A stretch of DNA of 12,831 nucleotides from an uncultured Collinsella sp. (GCA_902490095.1 CABUCQ010000051.1:1-12831); one strand, 5' to 3'. Numbered from the stretch's first letter, positions 1-6,831 are shown. Notes: a model not told the origin generated them from the sequence alone. A program made the numbers and translations.

Positions 1-2
1 CT

Positions 3-941
3 GATGAGCTGCTTGCCGTGCAGCGCGGCTATGGCGACATGCAGGGACTTTGGGAATTCCCCGGCGGCAAGCTCATGCGCGGCGAGACGCCCGAGGACGC
101 CGTACGCCGCGAGCTTATGGAGGAGCTGCAGGTAAAAGTCACCAACCTGCGCGATTTCTACACCGTTGAGTATGACTACCCCGATTTTCATCTCTCCATG
201 GAGTGCTACTACTGCTCGCTCGCCGATGAATCCGATAAGCCTCAGAAGCACGACCGCCAGCTTGATATCCGCTGGATTCCGCGCACCTCGCTTGCCACGG
301 TGGAATGGATGCCCGCAGACAAGGGGCTCATTGATACTCTGATTGAGTTAAAGGAAGATCGGCTTGAGGCTAACGTCGCCAACGATGCCGAGGCCACCAC
401 GGCCGACGAATCTGCCGCCAAACCCAAGCGCGCACCTAAGCGCCGCAGCAAAAAGCGTCCCAAGCCCGGTCTGCTCGACGGCATCGATACCTCGGACCTC
501 TCCGCTGACGAGCGTGAGCTCGTGCGCCGTCGTGCCGCTATAAAAAAGTCCATGAAGGGTAACAAGCGCGCCAACACCAAGCCCGAGCTGCTCGTACGAC
601 AGCACCTGCGCGCAGCGGGCCTTACGGGTTACCGCTTGGAATGGAAGGTTCCCGGCAAGCCCGACATCGCCTTCCCCGGCCGCAAGATCGCCATCTTCGT
701 CAACGGCTGCTTTTGGCACCGCTGCCCCAAATGCAACCCAAGTCAGCCCAAGCGCAATGTCGAGTTTTGGGAGGCAAAGTTCCGTCGCAACGTCGAGCGC
801 GACCGTGCCGCCGTGGCAGCGCTCACCGAAATGGGCTGGACGCCCATAACCATCTGGGAATGCGAACTCAAAAAGGACCGCATCGACGCCACGATGGAAA
901 AGGTCATCGAACAAGTACGCGCCGCCGCACCGCAGCGCTAG
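3..941 (+). CDS. Nudix (MutT-like) hydrolase fused to Vsr-type mismatch endonuclease, 5' partial
   Basis: The frame is open to the window edge, so the true start lies upstream; a GTG at 18 is internal to the Nudix fold. Counting residues from that GTG, the Nudix box spans 17-39 (GGK, then E23, then REL-x-EE at 31-36), matching Gx5Ex7REUxEE. The front half resembles MutT/CTP pyrophosphohydrolase proteins that clear damaged nucleoside triphosphates. A basic Lys/Arg/Pro linker lies near 135-151. From about 176 the protein is Vsr-like: GKPD with D216 as the likely metal-binding aspartate, NGCFWHRC at 229-236, NVERDR, and a late WECEL motif. Vsr enzymes nick beside T:G mismatches left by deamination of 5-methylcytosine. 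Each domain call is solid; joint action of the two is inference. No cytosine methyltransferase gene lies in the window. In E. coli Vsr the residue matching N229 is His64, so activity should not be assumed. Confidence 0.88.
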   Translation, partial: DELLAVQRGYGDMQGLWEFPGGKLMRGETPEDAVRRELMEELQVKVTNLRDFYTVEYDYPDFHLSMECYYCSLADESDKPQKHDRQLDIRWIPRTSLATVEWMPADKGLIDTLIELKEDRLEANVANDAEATTADESAAKPKRAPKRRSKKRPKPGLLDGIDTSDLSADERELVRRRAAIKKSMKGNKRANTKPELLVRQHLRAAGLTGYRLEWKVPGKPDIAFPGRKIAIFVNGCFWHRCPKCNPSQPKRNVEFWEAKFRRNVERDRAAVAALTEMGWTPITIWECELKKDRIDATMEKVIEQVRAAAPQR

Positions 942-1195
942 GAACGAGCCGTCCACACGCCCCACACAGGCGAGCCACATCCGCACCACAAACCTTAGAA
1001 AGCCCTTAAGCTCAAAACCTTTCAAGAGTGTTACTCAATACCTCTGACCTGCAGTTTCATCGTAAAACCAAACCAGGTTAAGCCTTTCTTTAGCGCTTCT
1101 TTGCAGCAGCCGCGGCATAATACTGCCAACGCACGGGACCTAGCAGCATACCCCGAGCGCAATCTTTTGGTGGACATCGAGGAGGCCGCATAAGC
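942..1195. other. Intergenic stretch with no recognised feature
   Basis: Between the Nudix-Vsr stop and the doubtful small ORF I see no convincing gene, RNA or terminator hairpin. On the minus strand a 19-codon frame (about 1090-1149) ends in a run of alanines then KKR. It has no good ribosome binding site and is not called. A CATAATACT sequence near 1116 resembles a -10 box but has no credible -35 partner. Confidence 0.4.
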
Positions 1196-1405
1196 ATGCA
1201 TTCTTCCAATGACGCAGCACAGCAGCCATCCCTAAAACATGCAAACCTTTTCTCCTTCCCCCCGACACAGAGAAACGGCCTCCTCGACTCCCCAACTCCC
1301 AAACCCAAACGCTCTGCAGACCAACACCTCAACCTGCAGACATCCTTCGAAAAGCTCCAAGCATCCCTAGACAAGGCGTTCCCCGAACAGGCAAGAGCAA
1401 TCTAG
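1196..1405 (+). CDS. Doubtful small ORF, 69 aa, unknown
   Basis: This ATG frame has a plausible ribosome binding site (GAGGAGG at 1179-1185, 10 nt before the ATG) and stops 25 nt before the AraC-family gene. The predicted protein is hydrophilic and rich in Ser, Pro, Gln and Lys, with a possible short helix near the C-terminus (residues about 48-65). No signal peptide, membrane segment or known motif is visible. I do not recognise it. It may be a non-coding stretch with a chance Shine-Dalgarno, since the base composition looks less GC-rich than the neighbouring genes. Its position would suit a small leader gene or simple spacer. Confidence 0.22.
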   Translation: MHSSNDAAQQPSLKHANLFSFPPTQRNGLLDSPTPKPKRSADQHLNLQTSFEKLQASLDKAFPEQARAI

Positions 1406-1418
1406 GCCCATCGCGCTT

Positions 1419-1424
1419 TATACT
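1419..1424 (+). promoter_or_regulatory. Candidate -10 box for a leaderless araC-type transcript
   Basis: TATACT ends 6 nt before the ATG at 1431, so transcription would begin at or next to the start codon. No Shine-Dalgarno is visible upstream of 1431 or of the alternative ATG at 1440, which fits leaderless translation, common in Actinobacteria. No good -35 box is seen at 16-18 nt spacing. Confidence 0.35.
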
Positions 1425-1430
1425 GATGCC

Positions 1431-2369
1431 ATGCGAAACATGGATCACATAGAATTGCACCGCGGAGGACGCGAGGAAGCGTTTCCCGAGACCGCCGAAG
1501 ACTGGCCCTATATTGCCGAACGCGCAGAATTCGCTCGCTATCCGGGCAATTCCGTCCCCTGGCACTGGCATTCCGAAGTTGAGCTTTTCTACATGGAGCA
1601 GGGAGCGATTGACTATCGAACGCGCGCGGCTCATGAGCACGTACGCTTTGAGGAAGGGTCCGCCGGCTTTATCAACGGCGGCGTTTTGCACAGCACGCTG
1701 CAATCGCCCAATTCGGCGCCAGCCATTCAAATGCTGCATATCTTTCAGCCGTCGATGCTCGGCGATCCCGCGGGACGCCTTCAAAAGCGCTATATCAATC
1801 CTTTGCTGCAATGTCGAGGCGTCGATGTGCTCAAATGGTCGCCCACCAACCCCGACGATATGCCCTTTATCGATTTGCTAAAGAGTTCCTTTAACCACGA
1901 CCTTCAACGGCCGCAGAACGAGATGGCGCTTCGGAATAGCTTGTCAGAGCTCTGGATTCAGATTTACGCCAAGGCCGAACCGCTCTTTTCCTCCGACAAC
2001 GCCTCTTGGATGACCAACCGCGACGTACAGTTCAAGGCAATCCTGGACTATATCCGCGCAAACTATGCAGCCGCTATAGATGTGCCCCAGATGGCATCTG
2101 CAGCCGGCGTAAGCGAAAGAGAGTGTTACCGCATTATCGAAGCTTGTGCAGGAACGACCCCGGCGGCATATCTACGCGCATACCGCATAAACCGTGCTTG
2201 CGAACTTTTGGCACACACCACGCGAACGGTCCAGACAGTCGCGCGCCAATGCGGCTTTGCGACAGCAAGCCATCTTGGCCAGGTATTTAAAGAACAAATG
2301 GGGTGCACTCCTTCGAGCTATCGAGCAGCGAGGCAGAATCTCGATAGCACCAGGCAGAAATCCCGCTAG
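1431..2369 (+). CDS. AraC-family transcriptional regulator with N-terminal cupin domain
   Basis: The 312-aa product has the standard two-part AraC build. The N-terminal half carries a cupin-type effector pocket, seen as PWHWH (43-47) followed by EVELFY and later GxxxFINxGVLHS, the usual region sensing a small ligand such as a sugar. The C-terminal ~100 residues hold the double helix-turn-helix: DVPQMASAAGVSERECYRII and VARQCGFATASHLGQVFKE, ending in the family's typical G-x-TPSSYR. The protein likely activates or represses nearby genes in response to a metabolite. The HAD phosphatase starts 56 nt downstream on the same strand with no terminator between, so the two are probably co-transcribed and functionally linked. 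Ligand and targets cannot be read from the sequence. The start is uncertain: ATG 1431 or ATG 1440, neither with a ribosome binding site. Confidence 0.9.
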   Translation: MRNMDHIELHRGGREEAFPETAEDWPYIAERAEFARYPGNSVPWHWHSEVELFYMEQGAIDYRTRAAHEHVRFEEGSAGFINGGVLHSTLQSPNSAPAIQMLHIFQPSMLGDPAGRLQKRYINPLLQCRGVDVLKWSPTNPDDMPFIDLLKSSFNHDLQRPQNEMALRNSLSELWIQIYAKAEPLFSSDNASWMTNRDVQFKAILDYIRANYAAAIDVPQMASAAGVSERECYRIIEACAGTTPAAYLRAYRINRACELLAHTTRTVQTVARQCGFATASHLGQVFKEQMGCTPSSYRAARQNLDSTRQKSR

Positions 2370-2425
2370 CCTTTCTTCTGTCACCGCATCAAACTTGCAG
2401 GCAAACAACAGAGAGGAGCAACCAT

Positions 2426-3049
2426 ATGAAGCACTTTGACCATATCGTATTTGACGTTGATGGGACATTGGCAGATACAGAAGAAAGCGTTCTATCATCG
2501 CTTGTCCAGATTGTCCAAGAAGAGACCGGCAAAACGCTCCCCCGACACGAGCTTGAATTTGCCCTCGGCATACCCGGCAAGGATGCCCTTGAGAAACTTG
2601 GAATCTACTCGCAGGCAACGTTGAATCGCTGGTGCCAAGTTGCCGCCAGCTTTAAAAGCACCATCAGCGTGTTTCCAGGCTTGCACGAAGTTATCGCAAC
2701 ACTCTCCGACAACGGCTGCAAACTTGGCATCGTCTCCTCACGTGCGCGCGACGAATACACAGACGAAATTGCACCCCTTGGCTTCGATAAGTGTTTTGAG
2801 CACATCATCCTTGTCGAAGACACAACCGAACATAAACCCGCACCCGCTCCCATGCTCGAATATCTCCGGCGTACGGGCGCGAATCCTGGCAACGTCGTCT
2901 ACGTTGGCGACACCGTCTACGACGAACAATGCGCAACTTCGGCAGGGGTCAGTTTTGCCCAAGCAGCATGGGGATCACACCAAGATATCCCAAACGCCAC
3001 CTACAACCTCAAAACCCCCAACGACCTGCTAACCCTAACAACCAAGTAA
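2426..3049 (+). CDS. HAD-superfamily phosphatase (phosphoglycolate phosphatase/PpaX-like)
   Basis: The 207-aa protein shows all four HAD motifs. Motif I is DVDGT with nucleophile D10 and acid/base D12; motif II is S104-S105 in IVSSR; motif III is K137 in EHKP; motif IV is GDTVYD with D162 and D166. The segment between motifs I and II is an alpha-helical cap of subfamily I, as in phosphoglycolate phosphatases, PpaX and beta-phosphoglucomutases. It should hydrolyse a small cytoplasmic phosphate ester. The substrate cannot be assigned, because this family is promiscuous and the cap lacks a diagnostic motif. The start is well supported by GAGAGGAG about 7 nt upstream of the ATG. It probably shares a transcript with the AraC-family gene 56 nt upstream, so its substrate may belong to the pathway that regulator controls. 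The downstream side runs into the repeat block and the shared terminator. Confidence 0.88.
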   Translation: MKHFDHIVFDVDGTLADTEESVLSSLVQIVQEETGKTLPRHELEFALGIPGKDALEKLGIYSQATLNRWCQVAASFKSTISVFPGLHEVIATLSDNGCKLGIVSSRARDEYTDEIAPLGFDKCFEHIILVEDTTEHKPAPAPMLEYLRRTGANPGNVVYVGDTVYDEQCATSAGVSFAQAAWGSHQDIPNATYNLKTPNDLLTLTTK

Positions 3050-3075
3050 CCCCCGCGCCCCACCCTTTCAGCCCC

Positions 3076-3162
3076 AACGCCACAAGGGCGACGACCTCGA
3101 GTAGGTCAACTTGGGAGGGACGAGGGCTTAGTTCCCCAATCTTTCCGCAGGGGGCAAAAAGC
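3076..3162 (+). repeat. Intergenic structured repeat, copy 1
   Basis: This 87-nt unit is 85/87 identical to 3286-3372; the two differences are T/C changes at 3111 and 3132. It folds on paper into three consecutive hairpins: CGCC-ACAAG-GGCG, GACCT-CGAGT-AGGTC, and a longer stem joining TTGGGA to TCCCCAA around a loop ending in CTTAGT. It ends with CCGCAG then GGGGCAAAAAGC, the same sequence that opens the terminator arm after copy 3, but here without its pairing partner. No coding potential is visible. Confidence 0.8.
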
Positions 3163-3184
3163 AACGTCTTATTTTTCTGACACT

Positions 3185-3264
3185 AACGCCACAAGGGCGA
3201 TTGAGCAGGACGGTTTGGACGGGTCCCGTACTTAGTTTCCAAAATCATTCCGCAGCGCGAAGGC
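3185..3264 (+). repeat. Intergenic structured repeat, divergent copy 2
   Basis: This copy keeps the first hairpin (AACGCCACAAGGGCGA), the CTTAGTT loop and the TTCCGCAG tail, but its middle has diverged. The long stem is rebuilt with different bases: TTTGGA pairs with TCCAAA where copies 1 and 3 have a GGGA/TCCC-type pairing. Paired change with retained pairing suggests selection for RNA or single-strand DNA structure. The GACCT/AGGTC hairpin is missing here. Confidence 0.65.
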
Positions 3265-3285
3265 TTCTTATTATTTTTCCGCCCT

Positions 3286-3372
3286 AACGCCACAAGGGCG
3301 ACGACCTCGAGTAGGTCAACCTGGGAGGGACGAGGGCTTAGCTCCCCAATCTTTCCGCAGGGGGCAAAAAGC
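3286..3372 (+). repeat. Intergenic structured repeat, copy 3, leading into terminator
   Basis: Near-identical to copy 1 at an offset of 210 nt (85/87). Its last bases form the 5' arm of the terminator at 3364-3406. The core 3323-3351 is also the inverse partner of 3419-3447, with one mismatch, so the terminator is enclosed by a larger inverted repeat. Confidence 0.8.
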
Positions 3373-3406
3373 CTCGCCGCACGAAGTGCGCAGCGAGGCT
3401 TTTTGC
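3364..3406. terminator. Strong bidirectional intrinsic terminator
   Basis: A perfect 14-bp stem (GCAAAAAGCCTCGC at 3364-3377 with GCGAGGCTTTTTGC at 3393-3406) is capped by an inner CGCAC-GAA-GTGCG stem. T-runs are part of the 3' side on both strands. It can end the HAD transcript on the plus strand and the aldolase transcript on the minus strand. Confidence 0.88.
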
Positions 3407-3418
3407 ATGCCCGAGGAC

Positions 3419-3447
3419 GATTGGGGAACTAAGCCCTCGTCCCTCCC
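3419..3447 (-). repeat. Inverted partial copy of the repeat core in the aldolase 3' UTR
   Basis: These 29 nt are the exact reverse complement of 3113-3141 in copy 1 and differ from copy 3 at one base. On the minus strand the core therefore lies downstream of the aldolase stop codon and just before the terminator, mirroring copy 3 on the plus strand. The two 5' hairpins of the full unit are not present. Confidence 0.8.
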
Positions 3448-3480
3448 CGGGATATGTAGCGAGTCGGAGTACCCTTGCTG

Positions 3481-4338
3481 TTACTCTGCTTTGCCCACAG
3501 AGTTGAGGTTGGTCATGCGGATCTTAACCAGCTCGGTGATCTCACGCATACCCTCCTTGGCCGGCTTCTTGGGGTCGAAGCAGGCGGGGTTCTCGGCCAT
3601 GTAGGCCATGAAGCCCTTGGTGTAGGCCTGACGCAGCTCGGTGGCGTAGTTAACCTTGCAGATGCCGTTCTTCACAGCCTCGGCAACCTGCTCATCGGGC
3701 ACACCGGAGGTGCCATGCAGAACCAGCGGCACGTCAACGGCGTCGCGGATGGCCTTGACCACGGACTGCTCGATGTGCGGATCGCTCGTGTACACGCCGT
3801 GGCTGGTGCCAACGCCAATGGCCAGCGAGGTGCAGCCGGTGCGCTCGACGAACTCCTTGGCCTCGGCCGGATCGGTGTAGGGGCTCTCGCCCTCAACCGC
3901 GGGACCGTCGTCCTCCTTGCCGCCAACCTTGCCAAGCTCGGCCTCGACGGGCACACCCATGGCGCGGCCAGCGTCGGCGACGGACTTGGTCAGGGCGATG
4001 TTGTCCTCGAAGGACTCGTGCGAACCGTCGATCATGACAGAGGTGTAGCCAGTGCGGAAAGCCTGCATGCAGCGGTCATAGCCATCGCCGTGATCGAGGT
4101 GCAGAGCGACGGGCACGGAAGCGCGCTCGGCGGCAGCCTTGACCATGCCGTAGAAGTAGTCCAGACCAGCGGTCTTGATGGTGCCCGGGGTGGTCTGCAT
4201 GATGACGGGGGACTTGGTCTCCTCGGCAGCGGCCAGAACGGCCATAACAAACTCGAGGTTCTCGACGTTGAACGCGCCAACGGCGTAATGGCCGGCCTGA
4301 GCGTCCTTGAGCATCTTTTCGGTGGTAACAAGTGCCAT
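3481..4338 (-). CDS. Class II ketose-bisphosphate aldolase (fructose- or tagatose-bisphosphate type)
   Basis: The 285-aa product matches the usual length of class II zinc aldolases of the Bacillus Fba/GatY/KbaY type. It cleaves a ketohexose 1,6-bisphosphate to dihydroxyacetone phosphate and glyceraldehyde 3-phosphate. Visible landmarks are GAFNVEN (21-27), HLDHG with catalytic D82 and zinc ligand H83, the VEAELGKVGGKEDD segment (131-144), GTSHG with H180, LHGTSG with H208, and NYATELR (230-236). ATG 4338 is chosen because GAGAGGAG lies about 10 nt upstream and the protein then begins like the family; the longer in-frame extension to 4479 adds 47 unrelated residues. GTSHGVY and HGTSGVPDE look nearer GatY/KbaY than glycolytic Fba, and a DeoR-type regulator is divergent, so tagatose-bisphosphate aldolase is a real alternative. 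It may also be the cell's main glycolytic aldolase. Confidence 0.9.
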   Translation of the reverse strand: MALVTTEKMLKDAQAGHYAVGAFNVENLEFVMAVLAAAEETKSPVIMQTTPGTIKTAGLDYFYGMVKAAAERASVPVALHLDHGDGYDRCMQAFRTGYTSVMIDGSHESFEDNIALTKSVADAGRAMGVPVEAELGKVGGKEDDGPAVEGESPYTDPAEAKEFVERTGCTSLAIGVGTSHGVYTSDPHIEQSVVKAIRDAVDVPLVLHGTSGVPDEQVAEAVKNGICKVNYATELRQAYTKGFMAYMAENPACFDPKKPAKEGMREITELVKIRMTNLNSVGKAE

Positions 4339-4673
4339 GAGCGTTTGCTCCTCTCCCTCGCCCGCATCTGGACATCGGGCGTACGTGTCCGCAAGACGTT
4401 TTACCTTGCGTTTTGTTGCGTCCATTGTATGAAATTCAGCGGCTTTGCATGTGCGAGATATTGAGCCCATGCAGGTCAATACAGTCGTTTTTGAAAAGTA
4501 AACGGAAGGAATTGGAGCCGAGTGGGCGTATTCGATATTGAATTTTGGGCGTTCAGCGTCTTTCTTTTATAGAAAAGATAAGTAATCGAAAGGCGTTTTC
4601 TTACTCAAAAAGAAAATGAACGAAAATAGACTCAACACAATTCCTGCAAATTTCGGTTGAGAATGGAGCAGCT
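4339..4673. promoter_or_regulatory. Divergent aldolase/DeoR control region with candidate operators
   Basis: This 335-nt non-coding region must hold the promoters of both flanking genes, but neither is convincing by eye. Two dyads could be DeoR-family sites: CGTTT-N9-AAACG at 4486-4504, and an imperfect palindrome at 4582-4604 with GTAA/TTAC ends and inner GAAA/TTTC. The stretch 4560-4627 is clearly AT-rich compared with the genes. DeoR-family regulators commonly act on divergent promoters and bind A/T-rich sites, so the setting fits; the specific sites are guesses. Confidence 0.3.
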
Positions 4674-5477
4674 ATGGCCCATGCGACAACCCGAGCTTTC
4701 GCCGATGAGCGTCGTTCCGCCATCATGGAAATGCTCGAACATAACGCCTCGGTGCAAGTGGCAGAAATCGCCCAGACCTTTGGCGTGTCCTCCGTTACCG
4801 CCCGCGCCGACCTGGACGCGCTCGCCGAGTCCGGCAAGTTGCGCCGCACGCATGGTGGCGCCGTGTCTCTCCAGAAGCGACTGACCGTATCCACCCAGGA
4901 TCGCCGCATCAACGTCAATGTCGCCGCCAAGCAGGCCATCGCGCAAAGCGCCATCGAGCTCGTCGGCAATGGCGACACGCTGCTTGTCGACTCGGGCACC
5001 ACGGCGCTCGAGTTCGTCCGGCTCCTCGATCAGCGCGACGGCATCACCGTCATCACGGCCGACATTACCATCGCCGATTACATCGACGAGAGCATGCCCT
5101 CGGTCGATGTCGTCATGCTGGGTGGGGCACTGCGCAAAGGTCATCGCTATCTGTACGGTCCACTTACCATGCAGGCGCTCCAAATGGTCCACGCCGATCT
5201 GGCCGTCATGTGCCCCGGCGCTTTTGTCCCCCGCTGCGGCTTTACGACCGACTTTCCCCAAATGGCCGAGACCAAAACGGCTATGATCGCCGCAGCCCAT
5301 CAAAGCGTCGCCCTCATGGACGCCAGCAAGGTTAACGGACGCGGCATGTACCGCTTTGCCGAGCTGGCAGATGTCGACACCATCGTGATGGACCGTGACC
5401 CCGATCATGCCGTTGCCACCTCAATCGCCGAGATCGTCGACGACGCCCGCCCAAATCTCCTCATCGCTGGCGCTTAA
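4674..5477 (+). CDS. DeoR-family transcriptional regulator of sugar metabolism
   Basis: The 267-aa protein has the full DeoR/GlpR layout. An N-terminal helix-turn-helix lies at about residues 12-64 (RRSAIMEML, then VAEIAQTFGVSSVTARADL and the KLRRTHGGAV wing). The C-terminal DeoR sensor domain has the phosphosugar-binding GDTLLVDSGTTALEF motif near residue 100, VVMLGGALRKG, and a GFTTDFPQMAETKTAM helix. Such regulators normally repress sugar genes until a sugar phosphate binds. The gene starts with GGAG 5 nt before the ATG and is divergent from the ketose-bisphosphate aldolase, which makes that gene and itself the likely targets. The effector is unknown; fructose-, tagatose- or galactitol-derived phosphates are reasonable candidates. 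Everything needed for function seems present. Confidence 0.92.
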   Translation: MAHATTRAFADERRSAIMEMLEHNASVQVAEIAQTFGVSSVTARADLDALAESGKLRRTHGGAVSLQKRLTVSTQDRRINVNVAAKQAIAQSAIELVGNGDTLLVDSGTTALEFVRLLDQRDGITVITADITIADYIDESMPSVDVVMLGGALRKGHRYLYGPLTMQALQMVHADLAVMCPGAFVPRCGFTTDFPQMAETKTAMIAAAHQSVALMDASKVNGRGMYRFAELADVDTIVMDRDPDHAVATSIAEIVDDARPNLLIAGA

Positions 5478-5482
5478 ACAAA

Positions 5483-5519
5483 AACCACCACAAAGGTGCC
5501 TGTCCCCTTTGTGGTGGTT
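5483..5519 (-). terminator. Intrinsic terminator after the flavodiiron gene
   Basis: A perfect 14-bp stem (5483-5496 with 5506-5519) around a 9-nt loop is followed, on the minus strand, by TTTTTG. It thus mainly ends the minus-strand flavodiiron transcript 22 nt after its stop. The plus strand lacks a T-run after the stem, though it may also limit DeoR read-through. Confidence 0.75.
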
Positions 5520-5541
5520 GAGCGTTAAAAGCGAAATATCG

Positions 5542-6702
5542 CTACTTGGAAAGCTCGTCGGCGAGGGCCTCGATCTGAGCGCGCGAGGCGTCGTTGAGCG
5601 ACCCCAGCACAGTCACCTTGTTCTGCGCCAGGGTGATGTCCTTCATACCCTCGAGCTCCTTAGTCATAACCTTGGCAGCGGTGGGCGCCCAGGAGCCGGC
5701 CTCGACGAGCGCCACGGTGCGGTTCTGGTAGGCATGCTCGGCGAGCGTGTGGATAAAGGTGCTCATGAACGGGAAGATCTCGCCCTGATAGGTGATAGAG
5801 GCGAGCACCAGACGGTCATAGCGGAACGCATCCTCAACAGCCTCGGCCATATCGTCGCGAGCCAGGTCAAAGACGGAAACCTTCTGGCCGCGGGCCTCGA
5901 GCGCAGATGCGAGCTCTTCAACGGCAGCCTTCAGATGCCCATACACACTCGCATAGGCAATCGTGATGCCCTCGTCCTCGGGCTGATAGCTCGACCAGGT
6001 GTTGTAGGTGTCGAGGTAATAGCCCAGGTTCTCGGTCAGCACGGGGCCGTGAAGCGGGCAAATGATCTGGATGTCCAGATTGGCGGCCTTCTTGAGCACG
6101 GCCTGCACAAACTTGCCGAACTTGCCCACGATGCCAAAGTAGTAACGGCGCGCTTCGCAAGCCCAGCCCTCGGGATCCTCGATGTCGTTGGCGCCAAACT
6201 TGCCAAAGCCGTCGGCACTAAAGAGCACCTTGTCGGTGGCCTCGTAGGAGAACAACACCTCGGGCCAGTGAACATTGGGGGCACCGACAAAGGTTAGGCT
6301 GTGGCCGCCCAGGTCGAGCACGTCGCCATCTTTGACGACCATCTTGCGCTCGGAGAAGTCGGTGCCAAAGTAGTTGACCATCATGCGGAAAGCACCCATG
6401 CTAGCCACAATCTGCGCCTGGGGATAGCGCTCCATAAAGGCGGCGATACCGGCGGAGTGATCGGGCTCCATGTGATGGACGACCAGGTAGTCGGGCGTAC
6501 GGCCATCGAGCGCGGCCTCGAGGTTGCCGAGCCATTCGTCGACAAAGCCAGCGTCAACCGAATCGGCGACAGCGATTTTATCGCCCAAGATAACATAGCT
6601 GTTGTATGCCATGCCGTTCTCGGACACGTCGTACTGGCCCTCGAACAGGTCAATGTCGTGATCGTCGACACCGATGTAGCGGATATCCTTGGTGATCTCC
6701 AT
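5542..6702 (-). CDS. fprA: FprA-type (A-type) flavodiiron protein, O2/NO reductase
   Basis: The 386-aa protein is a two-domain flavodiiron enzyme, which reduces O2 to water or NO to N2O in the cytoplasm of anaerobes. The N-terminal metallo-beta-lactamase domain carries the full set of diiron ligands: H77-x-E79-x-D81-H82, H145 in NVHWPE, D164 in SADGFG and H218 in PLHGP. The C-terminal flavodoxin domain starts near residue 246 with the FMN loop ASVYGHLKAA. No rubredoxin or other C-terminal extension is present, so electrons must come from separate donors. The start at 6702 is fixed by AGGAGG 9 nt upstream; the longer in-frame ATG at 6765 lies before this site. It stands alone between a LacI-type gene upstream and its own terminator. 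The role is inferred as oxidative or nitrosative stress protection; a detoxifying rather than energy-yielding function is typical of the family. Confidence 0.93.
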   Translation of the reverse strand: MEITKDIRYIGVDDHDIDLFEGQYDVSENGMAYNSYVILGDKIAVADSVDAGFVDEWLGNLEAALDGRTPDYLVVHHMEPDHSAGIAAFMERYPQAQIVASMGAFRMMVNYFGTDFSERKMVVKDGDVLDLGGHSLTFVGAPNVHWPEVLFSYEATDKVLFSADGFGKFGANDIEDPEGWACEARRYYFGIVGKFGKFVQAVLKKAANLDIQIICPLHGPVLTENLGYYLDTYNTWSSYQPEDEGITIAYASVYGHLKAAVEELASALEARGQKVSVFDLARDDMAEAVEDAFRYDRLVLASITYQGEIFPFMSTFIHTLAEHAYQNRTVALVEAGSWAPTAAKVMTKELEGMKDITLAQNKVTVLGSLNDASRAQIEALADELSK

Positions 6703-6739
6703 CAGGCAAAGCCTCCTAGATAGACAAAAGAACCCGTCT

Positions 6740-6748
6740 ATCATAACA
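6740..6748 (-). promoter_or_regulatory. Candidate extended -10 promoter of the flavodiiron gene
   Basis: On the minus strand TGTTATGAT gives a TGn extended -10 with TATGAT, about 38 nt upstream of the start codon at 6702. No clear -35 box is seen, which extended -10 promoters tolerate. Confidence 0.45.
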
Positions 6749-6831
6749 CTCGCCTTTAGAGCCACAGCTATCTACCGGCATCCTTATCGATTGTTATTGA
6801 TGCGGAATATACCGCTTTTGACCTGCAAAAA

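Noticed and set aside
1090..1374. 94-codon minus-strand frame ending in an alanine run and KKR
   Set aside because: No ribosome binding site for the long form, Cys/Arg-rich random-looking composition, and it opposes the neighbouring genes. A short form from the ATG near 1149 cannot be excluded as a gene remnant.
3475..4464. 329-codon plus-strand frame opposite the aldolase
   Set aside because: It is the antisense shadow of a well-supported aldolase gene and shows no family motifs of its own.
4339..4479. 47-residue N-terminal extension of the aldolase frame up to an ATG at 4479
   Set aside because: The family N-terminus and a strong ribosome binding site both point to ATG 4338; the extension has no family similarity and would fill the control region.
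5483..5519. Riboswitch or REP element at the DeoR/flavodiiron convergence
   Set aside because: A simple perfect stem with a T-run on the minus strand is fully explained as a terminator. The GTGCCTGTCCCC loop side recalls the GTCCC-rich flanking repeats near the ATPase, but the match is too short to count.
6703..6765. ATG 6765 as start of the flavodiiron gene
   Set aside because: The strong AGGAGG and the candidate promoter lie downstream of it, and the extension is not typical of the family.
6802..6815. GCGGAATATACCGC dyad as LacI-gene terminator
   Set aside because: It lies downstream of the LacI-type stop but the T-run is on the plus strand, the wrong side, and the stem is only 4 strong pairs; possibly an operator, not supported enough to call.
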